In this document: positions 53,674-62,430 of the stretch, piece after piece
Layout of the letters: each line of letters starts with the position of its first letter
Position numbering within the stretch: the first letter of the stretch is position 1
NCBI GenBank assembly: GCA_900315945.1
Contig: ONAZ01000003.1
Coordinates: 62,514 to 126,513 of the forward strand
DNA from: an uncultured Lachnospiraceae bacterium
GTDB taxonomy: Bacteria > Bacillota > Clostridia > Lachnospirales > Lachnospiraceae
DNA length: 64,000 nt
Reading direction: 5' to 3'
Notes under the pieces: model-generated
The model's database searches: none
The model's input: only the letters and a program-made list of their open reading frames with translations
Told to the model about the DNA's origin: nothing
Translations under genes and position numbers: made by a program

Positions 53674-54327
53674 CTATGCCAAAACTTCAGTGAAATCATT
53701 AATAAAGTAATCTGCTGTATCTCTCATCAGCTCTTCGCCATAAGCTTTAATACTTCTCTTATCATATACTGCCACGCTTCTTATATTTGCTTCGTTAATA
53801 GCCTTTATTACCGGGCACAAATCGTCAAAAGCAATAATATTTTCTGGCTCAACGTCTAATCTTCTTGCTGTCTCCTCAAAAATATAAGGAGTGTCTTTAT
53901 TAGTGCTTAAACTATCGGCTGTAATAACAAGATCAATATAGTCGTATAAATCATTATTCTTAAGACCTGCTTCTATTAATTCATGTGAATTACTTGTAAC
54001 AATAGCTATTTTGATATTATTTTCTTTAAGATGCTTTAATAATTCTTTGGCGCCTTTCTTTGCCTTGATTTTGTTTTTATATGCGTCATAAGCCATGTTA
54101 TGCCATATTTCTACAAGTTCTTCAGGCGTTTCCTTAGTATTGAAGTTCTCATGAAAGAATTCTGCTACCTGATTAAAACTAAGACCATCAAGCCAGTTCT
54201 GGAGGTTATCTGGATGGGTCATATTCCTTTCTTTCATAAAATCAATATCAATTTGTTGCCATACTCCATTTGAATCAAGAAGTGTACCATCTATATCAAA
54301 TATTGCTGCTTTAATATTACTTAGCAT
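53674..54327 (-). CDS. HAD-superfamily hydrolase
   Basis: The 217-residue protein, from the ATG after 'aaaggag', has HAD motif I 'IFDIDGTLLDS', motif II 'IAIVTSNS', and motifs III/IV around 'KDTPYIFEETARRL' and 'IIAFDDL'. A helical cap of subfamily I lies between motifs I and II. Phosphoglycolate-phosphatase-like proteins look similar, but the substrate is unknown. A terminator lies just upstream, so it may have its own weak promoter or be a read-through gene. Confidence 0.87.
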   Translation of the reverse strand: MLSNIKAAIFDIDGTLLDSNGVWQQIDIDFMKERNMTHPDNLQNWLDGLSFNQVAEFFHENFNTKETPEELVEIWHNMAYDAYKNKIKAKKGAKELLKHLKENNIKIAIVTSNSHELIEAGLKNNDLYDYIDLVITADSLSTNKDTPYIFEETARRLDVEPENIIAFDDLCPVIKAINEANIRSVAVYDKRSIKAYGEELMRDTADYFINDFTEVLA

Positions 54328-54350
54328 AAATTCTCCTTTGCTATCAAAGA

Positions 54351-54377
54351 AAAAAGAGTGTGTGTTCCACACTCTTT
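54351..54377 (-). terminator. Terminator after the coiled-coil gene
   Basis: A ten-base perfect stem (aaagagtgtg/cacactcttt) with a five-base loop is followed on the minus strand by T-rich sequence. It starts five bases after the stop of the coiled-coil gene. Confidence 0.88.
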
Positions 54378-54381
54378 GTAA

Positions 54382-55092
54382 TTATTCTTGGTTAAAAAAT
54401 ACATCAGGAACATCTATTCCTTTACTATTATCTCCCTCATCAGATTGGCTATTTGTATTATCATTTGTATTATCATCTGTATTAATTGATTCAACAGCCA
54501 CATCTTCTGAATAAGGGACTTGTGCAACCTGCTCTGCAATTACTGTATCCGCTTCAGGAGGCGCTAGTTCATTTCTGTTAGAAACCACAATATCGAGATA
54601 GCCCTGCATCTGATTAAGATAACCATCAGCCTTTTGTCTTGTCTGTTCCATTGTAGCAGTCATTATATCTTGTACTATCTTAAGCTGATTATCTGTATAT
54701 GCGATTGCACCTTCTTTAATATCATTAGCTTCAAGAGTTGCTTTGTTAAGAATCTGTTCCGCTTCTTTTGAAGCAACAAGAACAACTTCATTAGCTCTTG
54801 CGTATGCTTGTTGCATAATCTGATGCTCACTTACAAGTTGATCTGTCTGAATTTCAGCTTCTTTTATAATAGCATCTGCCTTCTTTCTTGCAGCAGCTAT
54901 GATATGTTCCTGATTATTAATAATTCTCTGATATTGTCTTATTTCATCAGGAACTGTTGCTCGTAAATCTTCAATATAGCTTTCTAAATCATCTCGATTA
55001 ACAACAATAGAATCTGTCTTAAATGGAGCATTCTTACATCTATCAACATAATCCTGTAATTCGTTAATCATATCTTCAATTTTACTAGCCAT
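54382..55092 (-). CDS. Coiled-coil protein, DivIVA/ATP-synthase-H-like
   Basis: The 236-residue protein is mostly helical: a start rich in heptads ('IEDMINELQDYVDRCK'), then a long Ala/Glu/Gln coiled coil (about 65-170) with repeated 'AD-I--EA' spacing, and an acidic Asn/Asp-rich tail. Proteins of this kind beside coaD in Lachnospiraceae are often named 'ATPase' without evidence. A DivIVA-like scaffold role is possible, but the DivIVA N-terminal membrane motif is not clear. It is the only candidate here for such a role, as divIVA is missing next to sepF. Confidence 0.7.
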   Translation of the reverse strand: MASKIEDMINELQDYVDRCKNAPFKTDSIVVNRDDLESYIEDLRATVPDEIRQYQRIINNQEHIIAAARKKADAIIKEAEIQTDQLVSEHQIMQQAYARANEVVLVASKEAEQILNKATLEANDIKEGAIAYTDNQLKIVQDIMTATMEQTRQKADGYLNQMQGYLDIVVSNRNELAPPEADTVIAEQVAQVPYSEDVAVESINTDDNTNDNTNSQSDEGDNSKGIDVPDVFFNQE

Positions 55093-55113
55093 AATCTTGC
55101 CTCTCCTTAATGT

Positions 55114-55584
55114 TTAATATATAGATTTAATAATAGGGACTATTATATCTGGTACAAATTCACTCAAATCTCCTGAAAGCATAGCATGTTGTCTAACAAC
55201 GGTTGAACTTAAGTACGCATATTTGGGATTTGAAGGTAAAAATATTGATTCCACACCTTTTACCTGTGTACTGTAAATACCTGCTAGAGATGCTTCGTAT
55301 TCATAATCAATAGTATTTCTAACACCTCTAATTATAACATCAATATTATTATTAGCAATATAATCAGTAGTTAAGCCTGAAAAAGAATCTACTTTGATAT
55401 TAGCAATGTCTTCTGTCACAAGCTTTATCATTTTAATCCTGTCTTCAATAGAATAAGACACATTCTTGTCCTTGTTATCCATAACTAGAATAACTAATTC
55501 ATCACATATTTTCGATGCTCGTTTGATTATATCAATATGCCCATTTGTAATAGGATCAAAACAACCTGGATAAACGGCTCTCAT
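55114..55584 (-). CDS. coaD: Phosphopantetheine adenylyltransferase
   Basis: CoaD makes dephospho-CoA from phosphopantetheine and ATP. The 156-residue product begins 'MRAVYPGCFDPITNGHIDII' with the (T/F)xPxTxGH nucleotidyltransferase signature, and has 'RGVRNTIDYEYE' and 'YLSSTVVRQ'. Gene order rsmD-coaD is standard in Firmicutes. Confidence 0.97.
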   Translation of the reverse strand: MRAVYPGCFDPITNGHIDIIKRASKICDELVILVMDNKDKNVSYSIEDRIKMIKLVTEDIANIKVDSFSGLTTDYIANNNIDVIIRGVRNTIDYEYEASLAGIYSTQVKGVESIFLPSNPKYAYLSSTVVRQHAMLSGDLSEFVPDIIVPIIKSIY

Positions 55585-55596
55585 AAAAGCACTTCC

Positions 55597-56148
55597 TTAT
55601 AATGTTTTTCTAAAAAACAAATGCTTATTTGTTTTATATTTTTTCTCTCTGACAAGTTCTAATGAATATTTTTCTACATAAGAAAAATCAGTATTAATAT
55701 CAGCTTCAACAATTATTAGACCATTTTTTCTTAGTACATTAGAATTATCAAAAAATTCTAGTATATTTTCCTCTATTCCTTGATTATAAGGGGGATCTAA
55801 GAAAATAATATCAAAACTATTGTCTTTAAAGCGTTTAATTGCACTTAATACGTTATCACATATGACATTAGAGTATTCTTCAAGGTGACATTTGGCAATA
55901 TTATTATTAATACATTCAATAGCTTTTCTGTAATTATCAACAAATGTTGCTGAAGCGGCATATCTAGATAAAGCTTCAATTCCGATTTGTCCACTTCCTG
56001 CAAATAAATCAAGAAAGTCACAATCTACTACTTCATCATTAATAATATTAAATAATGTCTCTTTTATTCTATCTGTAGTTGGTCTTGTATTATCACCTTT
56101 TATTGTTTCAAGGTTAAGACGTCTACATTTTCCTGCAATAACTCTCAT
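55597..56148 (-). CDS. rsmD: 16S rRNA m2G966 methyltransferase RsmD
   Basis: The 183-residue SAM-dependent enzyme starts 'MRVIAGKCRRLNLET', has the SAM motif 'FLDLFAGSGQIGIEALSR' and the catalytic 'FLDPPYNQG'. Length is normal. It is coupled to coaD 12 bases downstream and to the cinA-domain gene three bases upstream. Confidence 0.96.
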   Translation of the reverse strand: MRVIAGKCRRLNLETIKGDNTRPTTDRIKETLFNIINDEVVDCDFLDLFAGSGQIGIEALSRYAASATFVDNYRKAIECINNNIAKCHLEEYSNVICDNVLSAIKRFKDNSFDIIFLDPPYNQGIEENILEFFDNSNVLRKNGLIIVEADINTDFSYVEKYSLELVREKKYKTNKHLFFRKTL

Positions 56149-56151
56149 ATA

Positions 56152-56637
56152 TTATAAATCATTCTTTAGAACATATAGTAACAATTTAAATGCTGCTATT
56201 GTTGCTTTAAGTCTAATCTTATCTCTATTACCTCTGAAATGGTATTTTCTTACAATAACACGTTTTCTTGATGCACAACTAATAAATACTGTACCAACTT
56301 TTGTATTGTAATCATCACTTTTCGGCCCAGCAACACCTGTTGTTGCAAGAGCATAGTCGGTTTTAGATACATACAATATACCCTTTGCCATTTCTCTAGC
56401 AACAGGATAAGATGCTACACCATTTTCAGCAATAATTACAGGGTCAACTAGTAAGTTCTTAACTTTAGAAAAGCTAGAATATGTTACAAACCCTTCTTCA
56501 TACACAAGTGATGCTCCCGGAATACTTACAATTCTTTCGGCAATCATACCACCAGTTAAAGACTCAGCTGTTGCAATAGAAAGACCATATTTTTTGAGTT
56601 TTCTAACACATTTCTTGGCTAATTTATATTCATCCAT
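56152..56637 (-). CDS. CinA-domain amidohydrolase (PncC-type)
   Basis: The 161-residue protein is the stand-alone CinA C-terminal domain, a nicotinamide mononucleotide deamidase in known cases. It shows 'ATAESLTGGMIAERIVSIPGAS' (over 22 residues near position 22), 'GFVTYSS', and 'ALATTGVAGP'. The N-terminal molybdopterin-like domain of full CinA is absent, and there is no stop or remnant of it upstream, so the short form seems original. Confidence 0.92.
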   Translation of the reverse strand: MDEYKLAKKCVRKLKKYGLSIATAESLTGGMIAERIVSIPGASLVYEEGFVTYSSFSKVKNLLVDPVIIAENGVASYPVAREMAKGILYVSKTDYALATTGVAGPKSDDYNTKVGTVFISCASRKRVIVRKYHFRGNRDKIRLKATIAAFKLLLYVLKNDL

Positions 56638-56639
56638 AC

Positions 56640-57206
56640 TTAAATATTCTCCGTAAGAATGTTCTTGTTCTTAACAAGATAATCAATTAATGATACAACT
56701 GTAAGTACTAGCGAAGCATATATTAATACAAGTTCTACATAAGATACAATAGTTCCAAGGGTTGTTCCAGCAAAGAAATATGATACATTAAGGATAAGAA
56801 CAATTATCATAGTCATCTGAAATGTTGTCTTAACCTTACCCCACATACTTGCTGCAATAACAACTCCGCTATCACTAGCAATAAGTCTAAAACCACTAAT
56901 AATGAACTCTCTAGCTATAATTACAATTACAATCCATGCAGCAATTTGATCAGATTCAACTAGACAAATTAATGCTGAACATACAAGTAATTTATCTGCT
57001 AAAGGATCCATAAATTTACCAAAATTTGTAACTAAATTTTCTTTTCTAGCGATTTTACCATCAAGTAAGTCTGTAAGTGAAGCTACACAGAATATTACTT
57101 CCGCAATAATTCTAAATGTAAAGTCTTCAGGCTCATACAGCATAAAAAATACAAAGAATGGAATTAGAATCACCCGAAAAAGTGTTAACTTGTTAGGCAC
57201 ATTCAT
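56640..57206 (-). CDS. pgsA: CDP-diacylglycerol-glycerol-3-phosphate phosphatidyltransferase
   Basis: PgsA makes phosphatidylglycerol phosphate. The 188-residue protein has about five membrane segments and the CDP-alcohol transferase motif DGxxAR-x8-GxxxDxxxD, seen as 'DGKIAR' ... 'GKFMDPLAD'. It starts 'MNVPNKLTLFRVILIP', typical of PgsA. Its start shares one base with the rimO stop. Confidence 0.95.
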   Translation of the reverse strand: MNVPNKLTLFRVILIPFFVFFMLYEPEDFTFRIIAEVIFCVASLTDLLDGKIARKENLVTNFGKFMDPLADKLLVCSALICLVESDQIAAWIVIVIIAREFIISGFRLIASDSGVVIAASMWGKVKTTFQMTMIIVLILNVSYFFAGTTLGTIVSYVELVLIYASLVLTVVSLIDYLVKNKNILTENI

Positions 57207-58528
57207 TAAACAATCTCTCCTATCAAATCATATTCATTAAAAGAAGTAACCTTTCCTTTTACAAAGTCTCCTGAATTAAGAGTATTCATTGATTTAATGA
57301 AGAATAATCCATCTACATCAGGAGCATCCATATAGGTTCTTCCAATATATACATCATCATCAACAAGCTTACCTTCAATAAAGACATTAAATTCATGTCC
57401 TATTAGCTTCTTGTTGTTATTACAAGATATTTCTTGTTGGATTTCCATTATCTTGTCTCTTCTAGAGTCTTTTATATCATCATCAATTTGATTATCCATA
57501 TGAAATGCCTGGGTTCCTTCTTCTCTAGAATAAGAAAATACACCTAGTCTTTCAAATTGATTGTTTTTAACAAATTCTAATAATTCATTATAATCTTTTT
57601 CAGTTTCACCAGGAAAACCAGCAATTAGCGTAGTTCTAATAACAATATCTGGTATTTCACTGCGAAGCTTATTAATTATATTATTTAGGCTATTTAGGTC
57701 GGTTTTTCTTCCCATAGCCTTAAGAATTGTATCACTACAATGTTGAATTGGCATATCGATATAATGACATACCTTATTATTTCTCTTAATAGATGCAATT
57801 AAATTATCATCTATCTCTTCTGGATAGCAATATAGAAGCCTTATCCATTTTAACTCTTCTATTTCTTGCAATTTATCTAACAATTCTGGGAGCATTTTCT
57901 TCTTGTAAATGTCCATCCCATAAACCGTAGTTTCCTGTGCAACAAGGATAATCTCCTTAACTCCCATAGAAACAAGATCTTTTGCTTCTGTAATTACATC
58001 TTCCATTGGAACTGATCTGTAATTACCACGAAGAGTGGGAATAATACAATAAGTGCATCTCTTGTTACACCCCTCTGCAATCTTAAGATATGCAAAATGT
58101 CCTCCTGTAGACAATAATCTTTTCTTAGGATTAACAAGTTTATCAAGGCTATCTATATAGAAATTATTATTATTTCCAGATAACACATCATTAATTGCAT
58201 TAACTATTTCATCATAAGAATTAGTTCCAATTACTGCATCAACTTCAGGAAGTTCTTCACTAAATTCTTTACTAAAACGTTGTGATAAGCAACCAGTTAC
58301 AATTAATGCTTTTAGTTTGCCTTCTTTCTTCAATTTGCCATATTCAATTATTGAATTAATGCTCTCTTCCATAGCATCATGAATAAACGAACATGTATTA
58401 ACAATAATAATATCTGCTTCATTTTCATCATCAATAATTGTATGTCCTGCAGCGTCTAATAACCCAAGCATCTTCTCAGAATCAACTAGATTTTTGTCAC
58501 AGCCAAGGGATGCAAAAAATATTTTCAT
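57206..58528 (-). CDS. rimO: Ribosomal protein S12 methylthiotransferase RimO
   Basis: RimO methylthiolates Asp in S12. The 440-residue protein has the N-terminal cluster cysteines Cys10 ('SLGCDKNLVDSE'), Cys46 and Cys80, the radical SAM cluster Cys154, Cys158 and Cys161 ('GCNKRCTYC'), and a C-terminal TRAM domain (about 375-440). 'GCDKNLVDSE' and 'PTLRGNYRS' favour RimO over MiaB. It lies six bases from the omega gene in its usual place. Confidence 0.96.
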   Translation of the reverse strand: MKIFFASLGCDKNLVDSEKMLGLLDAAGHTIIDDENEADIIIVNTCSFIHDAMEESINSIIEYGKLKKEGKLKALIVTGCLSQRFSKEFSEELPEVDAVIGTNSYDEIVNAINDVLSGNNNNFYIDSLDKLVNPKKRLLSTGGHFAYLKIAEGCNKRCTYCIIPTLRGNYRSVPMEDVITEAKDLVSMGVKEIILVAQETTVYGMDIYKKKMLPELLDKLQEIEELKWIRLLYCYPEEIDDNLIASIKRNNKVCHYIDMPIQHCSDTILKAMGRKTDLNSLNNIINKLRSEIPDIVIRTTLIAGFPGETEKDYNELLEFVKNNQFERLGVFSYSREEGTQAFHMDNQIDDDIKDSRRDKIMEIQQEISCNNNKKLIGHEFNVFIEGKLVDDDVYIGRTYMDAPDVDGLFFIKSMNTLNSGDFVKGKVTSFNEYDLIGEIV

Positions 58529-58534
58529 AAGAAA

Positions 58535-58894
58535 TTATTCCTCAACAGCAGTTACTGTCTCATTTTCTGTCTCAGTATTAAGATACTTCTCATAAGCATA
58601 TCTGTCATTTGATAAATCTTCTTTTAAATCTTGTAATTTCTGATTCTTTTCTTCGATTTCTTCATCAGAAAGAATCTTTAAGTCGCCATTATAAAGTTCT
58701 TCAACAGCTATGGAAAGTGCTTTCTTTTTATCAGCATTTTCAACATTCATAGGTTCTGCGCCATCAATAATTTCTCTGGCACGCTTAGCTGTTGCACATA
58801 CTATACTATATCTACTATTTACTACAGGCTCCTCACCAACTACAACGTCCTGATTTACCTTTCTCATAAGTTCAACATACGATGGATGTATCAT
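58535..58894 (-). CDS. rpoZ: RNA polymerase omega subunit
   Basis: The 119-residue protein has the omega core ('MIHPSYVELMRKV', 'SRYSIVCATAKRAREI', 'KKALSIAVEELYNGDL', residues 1-75) and an acidic helical extension of about 45 residues. It stabilises RNA polymerase. It lies between gmk and rimO, five and six bases away, in the conserved gmk-rpoZ order. Confidence 0.93.
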   Translation of the reverse strand: MIHPSYVELMRKVNQDVVVGEEPVVNSRYSIVCATAKRAREIIDGAEPMNVENADKKKALSIAVEELYNGDLKILSDEEIEEKNQKLQDLKEDLSNDRYAYEKYLNTETENETVTAVEE

Positions 58895-58899
58895 CTGTT

Positions 58900-59538
58900 C
58901 TATTCTCCTTTCGAATACTCTTTTAATTCTTCTTGCATTTTCTTTATTGAATCGTTATTTCTAACGGTTCTTGCATGTTCACATTGAATAATATTATGAA
59001 CTTTATTAACACTATCTTCAAGCACATCATTAATAATTAAATAATCATAATTATTCATAAGATATGACTCTTTAGAGGAAATGGCCATTCTTTGAGCAAT
59101 AACATCGTGAGCTTCTGTTCCTCTGCCAACAAGTCTTTCTTTTAATATTTGGGCACTTGGTGGCGTAACAAAGAGAAGCAAAGCCTCTGGGAATTGTTCC
59201 TTTACTTGTAATGCTCCTTGTACTTCTATTTCAAGAATAACATCTTTTCCTTCATTGATTAGTTTTTCCACATAGCTCTTAGGCGTTCCATAAGATCTGT
59301 CATTAAACGTCGCATATTCGAGCAATTCGTCATTATCAATCATTTCCTGGAACTCTTCTTTTGATTTGAAGAAGTATTCTCTTCCTTCCTGTTCTCCAGG
59401 ACGTTTTTTTCTAGTAGTTGCTGAAATTGACAAATGATATTCATTTGGATGAGATTGAAGCAGATGTTTCATTATTGTCCCTTTGCCAGCGCCGGAAAAG
59501 CCCGATAAAACAACAATTAATCCCTTATCATTCTCCAT
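58900..59538 (-). CDS. gmk: Guanylate kinase
   Basis: Gmk phosphorylates GMP to GDP. The start is the ATG after 'aaaggag', giving 212 residues; an upstream in-frame extension is not supported. It has P-loop 'GFSGAGKGT', the GMP-binding 'SATTRKKRPGEQEGREYFF', and 'EIEVQGALQVKE'. In many Clostridia remA lies between yicC and gmk; here that gap of about 100 bases contains only a hairpin repeat. Confidence 0.97.
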   Translation of the reverse strand: MENDKGLIVVLSGFSGAGKGTIMKHLLQSHPNEYHLSISATTRKKRPGEQEGREYFFKSKEEFQEMIDNDELLEYATFNDRSYGTPKSYVEKLINEGKDVILEIEVQGALQVKEQFPEALLLFVTPPSAQILKERLVGRGTEAHDVIAQRMAISSKESYLMNNYDYLIINDVLEDSVNKVHNIIQCEHARTVRNNDSIKKMQEELKEYSKGE

Positions 59539-59571
59539 AATATTCAGCTCCTTTCTAAGCTTATTGTATAT

Positions 59572-59624
59572 ACATATGAGTAACTTCTCGCTCATAAGAA
59601 AATCGCTTCGAAGTTCTCATATGT
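59572..59624. repeat. Hairpin repeat, copy 3
   Basis: Arms 59572-59587 and 59610-59624 pair with one extra T (59581) on the 5' arm, then AACTTC, a 22-base loop with core CGCTCATAAGAAAATCGCTT, and GAAGTT. The geometry equals that of the copies at 22095 and 28836, but the outer stem sequence differs. It lies in the yicC-gmk gap, opposite in orientation to the flanking genes. Confidence 0.86.
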
Positions 59625-59642
59625 CTGAATTAATTACTATAA

Positions 59643-60521
59643 TTATTCAATATTCTGAATCTGCTCACGGATTTTTTCGATTAGCGTCTTCATGTTAATG
59701 CCTGTGTTGGCAACTTCTGCGTCACTTGATTTAGAGAGGATTGTGTTAGCTTCGCGGTTTAATTCTTGTGCTACGAAATCAAGCTTTCTTCCAACAGGCT
59801 CATCACTGTTTAAAGCATCTTTTACTTCATTAATGTGACTTTTTAATCTTACAATCTCTTCATCAATGCAGATTTTATCAGCAAATATTGTAACTTCCAT
59901 AGCAAGTCTATTTTCATCAATATTAGAATCATTTAATAAATCTGCTATCTTTTCACGAAGTTTTGTCTTATATTCTTCAACAATTTCAGGGGATTTCTTC
60001 TCGACAAAGCTTACATCTTTTGATAAATCCTCTAGCTTTGCAAGTAAATCTTCTCTAAGTCTTTCACCTTCTCTTGTTCTATTATCAATAATTTCATCGC
60101 AAGCACTTTGTAAAGCATCTGTTAGAAGCTTCTCGATTTCTTCAGTAGACTCTTCTACTTCTTGCAATTCTAATACTTCATTGTATCTTGAAAGACTAGC
60201 TGCAGAAATACTTCCATCAATTCCGAACTCATTAGAAATCTGTTGAATCTTATCGTAATACATCTTCGCTATATTCTCGTTATAAATAATCTCATATTGA
60301 GAATCAGCATTTTCTTCATAATTAACGAATACATCAATCTTGCCTCTATCTAGGCGGTCACTTAGATAATTTCTAATAAGTCCTTCAAATTTAGCAAAGC
60401 CTCTTGGAGTCTTAATACTAAGGTCAAGATATCTATGATTTACTGCTTTTAATTCTACTATAATTTTTTTGTTGTTATATGAACATTCTCCATGTCCAAA
60501 GCCTGTCATGCTTTTTATCAT
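59643..60521 (-). CDS. yicC: YicC/YloC family endoribonuclease
   Basis: The 292-residue protein from the ATG after 'ggagac' begins 'MIKSMTGFGHGE', the family hallmark, and ends with 'KLDFVAQELNREANTILSKS'. A long helical middle separates the conserved ends. Recent work describes YicC/YloC as an RNA-cleaving family; the older label is stress-induced protein. A sigma-A-like promoter at 60581-60609 suggests it begins the yicC-gmk-rpoZ-rimO series. Confidence 0.94.
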   Translation of the reverse strand: MIKSMTGFGHGECSYNNKKIIVELKAVNHRYLDLSIKTPRGFAKFEGLIRNYLSDRLDRGKIDVFVNYEENADSQYEIIYNENIAKMYYDKIQQISNEFGIDGSISAASLSRYNEVLELQEVEESTEEIEKLLTDALQSACDEIIDNRTREGERLREDLLAKLEDLSKDVSFVEKKSPEIVEEYKTKLREKIADLLNDSNIDENRLAMEVTIFADKICIDEEIVRLKSHINEVKDALNSDEPVGRKLDFVAQELNREANTILSKSSDAEVANTGINMKTLIEKIREQIQNIE

Positions 60522-60580
60522 ATTTGTCTCCGAGAATAATAAATTTCCTACTTTTAGGCATATAAACACATAATAAATAT

Positions 60581-60609
60581 ATTATAGATGTTTTAGGCTA
60601 TATCGTCAA
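60581..60609 (-). promoter_or_regulatory. yicC promoter
   Basis: On the minus strand TTGACG and TATAAT are spaced by 17 bases, about 60 bases before the yicC start, and divergent from the rqcH promoter. Confidence 0.7.
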
Positions 60610-60620
60610 ATATAAAACTA

Positions 60621-60650
60621 TTGATTTTTATGTAAATATTAGACTATAAT
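60621..60650 (+). promoter_or_regulatory. rqcH promoter
   Basis: TTGATT and TATAAT are spaced by 18 bases, 34 bases before the rqcH start codon; the ribosome site aaaggag follows. Confidence 0.7.
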
Positions 60651-60684
60651 TTGTAAGATATTATTAAGAAAGGAGAAACAACAT

Positions 60685-62412
60685 ATGTCATTTGATGGTT
60701 CTACAATTCACGAGCTTGCATACGAATTAAATAATGAGTTATCTGGATGTAAGATTAATAAAATTGCGCAACCTGAAAGCGAAGAACTTCTCCTTACAAT
60801 TAAGGGAAATGGCAAGACTAATAGGCTACTTATATCCTCAAATGCCTCTCTTCCTCTTATTTATCTTACAAGCACTAGAAAAGAAAGCCCTATGCAGGCA
60901 CCAAATTTCTGCATGGTTCTTAGAAAATATATAAATAACGGAACGATTAAATCAATTAGTCAAGTTGATTTTGAACGTGTAATTAAGATTGAAATCGAAC
61001 ATTTAGATGAATTAAAAGATTTGTCTAAGAAATATCTATATGTGGAAATAATGGGCAAGCATTCTAACATTATATTTACCAATAGTGATAATGTAATTAT
61101 TGATAGTATAAAACATATATCTTATGCTGTTAGTTCCGTAAGGGAAGTTCTTCCTGGACGAGATTACTTTATTCCGCCTCAAGAATACAGAATAAGCCCT
61201 CTTAATGTGACTAGAGACGATTTTATGAAAATATTAGAGAAACCTACTACAGTCTCTAAAGCAATATATAAGTCTTTTATAGGTATAAGTCCTTTTATCG
61301 CAATTGGAATATGTGAAAATGCTGATATAGACGCAGATTTTTCAACAGATTCTCTGGATTCTGGAATGAAAAATCTTCTTTATGTACGCTTTTCGGAGTA
61401 TATAAGTGATATATCAAGCAATGATTATAAGCCTAATATTATACTAGAAAATAATATTCCCAAAGACTATGCTCCCGTTATCCTTAAAGGACATAATGAT
61501 ATTATTAGATTTGACAATATGTCTTCTCTTCTTGAAAAGTTTTATTCAGAAAGAAATAGAATTACTAATATCAAACAACGTTCAAGTGATATTAGAAAAA
61601 TAGTTCAAATTCATATAGAAAGAAACGCCAAGAAGCTTGATATTCTAAAAAAACAACTTGACGACACAGAAAAGTCAGACAAATTCAAGCTATATGGTGA
61701 ACTTCTAATGACTTATGCCCAAAATCTTCCTGTTGGCGAAAAGAAAATTACTGTAAATAACTATTATACTAACGAAGAAATAACAATTTCATTAGATCCG
61801 ACACTTAATGGAATAGAAAATTCCAAGAAATATTATAATAAATACAATAAGTGTAAACGCACTAAAGAGGCTATCATCCCACAAATTGAGCAAACACAGG
61901 AAGCTTTAGAGCATCTAAAAACTATTGATGCTTCTATAATGCTATGCGAAAACGAAGGTGATCTCAAAGGAATTAAGGATGAATTAATTGAATATGGTTA
62001 TATTAAGAAGAACTACAAGAATAAGAAAAGGCAAGTAAAATCAAAGCCTCTACACTTTGTAACCAAGGATGGATATCACATTTATGTTGGAAAAAACAAT
62101 CTTCAAAATGATGAATTGACATTTGATTTTGCAAAAGGAAATGATTGGTGGTTCCATTCTAAGAAAATTCATGGCTCTCATGTAATTGCAAAGGTTAAGG
62201 ATAACGAAGAACTACCCGATCATATATTTGAAATCGCTGCTAATGTTGCTGCATACTATTCTTCTGCTCGCGAATCTAGTAAAGTAGAAATTGACTATAT
62301 ACAGAAAAAGCATATAAAAAAGCCAAACACAGCTGTGCCTGGCTTCGTAGTATATTATACAAATTATTCAATTGTTGCAACTCCTAGTTTAGAAGAGGTC
62401 AAGCTGGTTTAA
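60685..62412 (+). CDS. rqcH: Ribosome quality control protein RqcH (NFACT family)
   Basis: RqcH binds stalled large subunits and adds alanine tails to blocked nascent chains. The 575-residue protein has the NFACT-N domain ('MSFDGSTIHELAYELNNEL', 'IAQPESEELLLTIKG'), helical middle segments with a coiled coil (about 300-430), and the NFACT-R domain ('YVGKNNLQNDELTFDFA', 'DWWFHSKKIHGSHVI'). Older annotation calls these fibronectin-binding proteins. Confidence 0.94.
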   Translation: MSFDGSTIHELAYELNNELSGCKINKIAQPESEELLLTIKGNGKTNRLLISSNASLPLIYLTSTRKESPMQAPNFCMVLRKYINNGTIKSISQVDFERVIKIEIEHLDELKDLSKKYLYVEIMGKHSNIIFTNSDNVIIDSIKHISYAVSSVREVLPGRDYFIPPQEYRISPLNVTRDDFMKILEKPTTVSKAIYKSFIGISPFIAIGICENADIDADFSTDSLDSGMKNLLYVRFSEYISDISSNDYKPNIILENNIPKDYAPVILKGHNDIIRFDNMSSLLEKFYSERNRITNIKQRSSDIRKIVQIHIERNAKKLDILKKQLDDTEKSDKFKLYGELLMTYAQNLPVGEKKITVNNYYTNEEITISLDPTLNGIENSKKYYNKYNKCKRTKEAIIPQIEQTQEALEHLKTIDASIMLCENEGDLKGIKDELIEYGYIKKNYKNKKRQVKSKPLHFVTKDGYHIYVGKNNLQNDELTFDFAKGNDWWFHSKKIHGSHVIAKVKDNEELPDHIFEIAANVAAYYSSARESSKVEIDYIQKKHIKKPNTAVPGFVVYYTNYSIVATPSLEEVKLV

Positions 62413-62430
62413 TATCCATATTCGATACTA

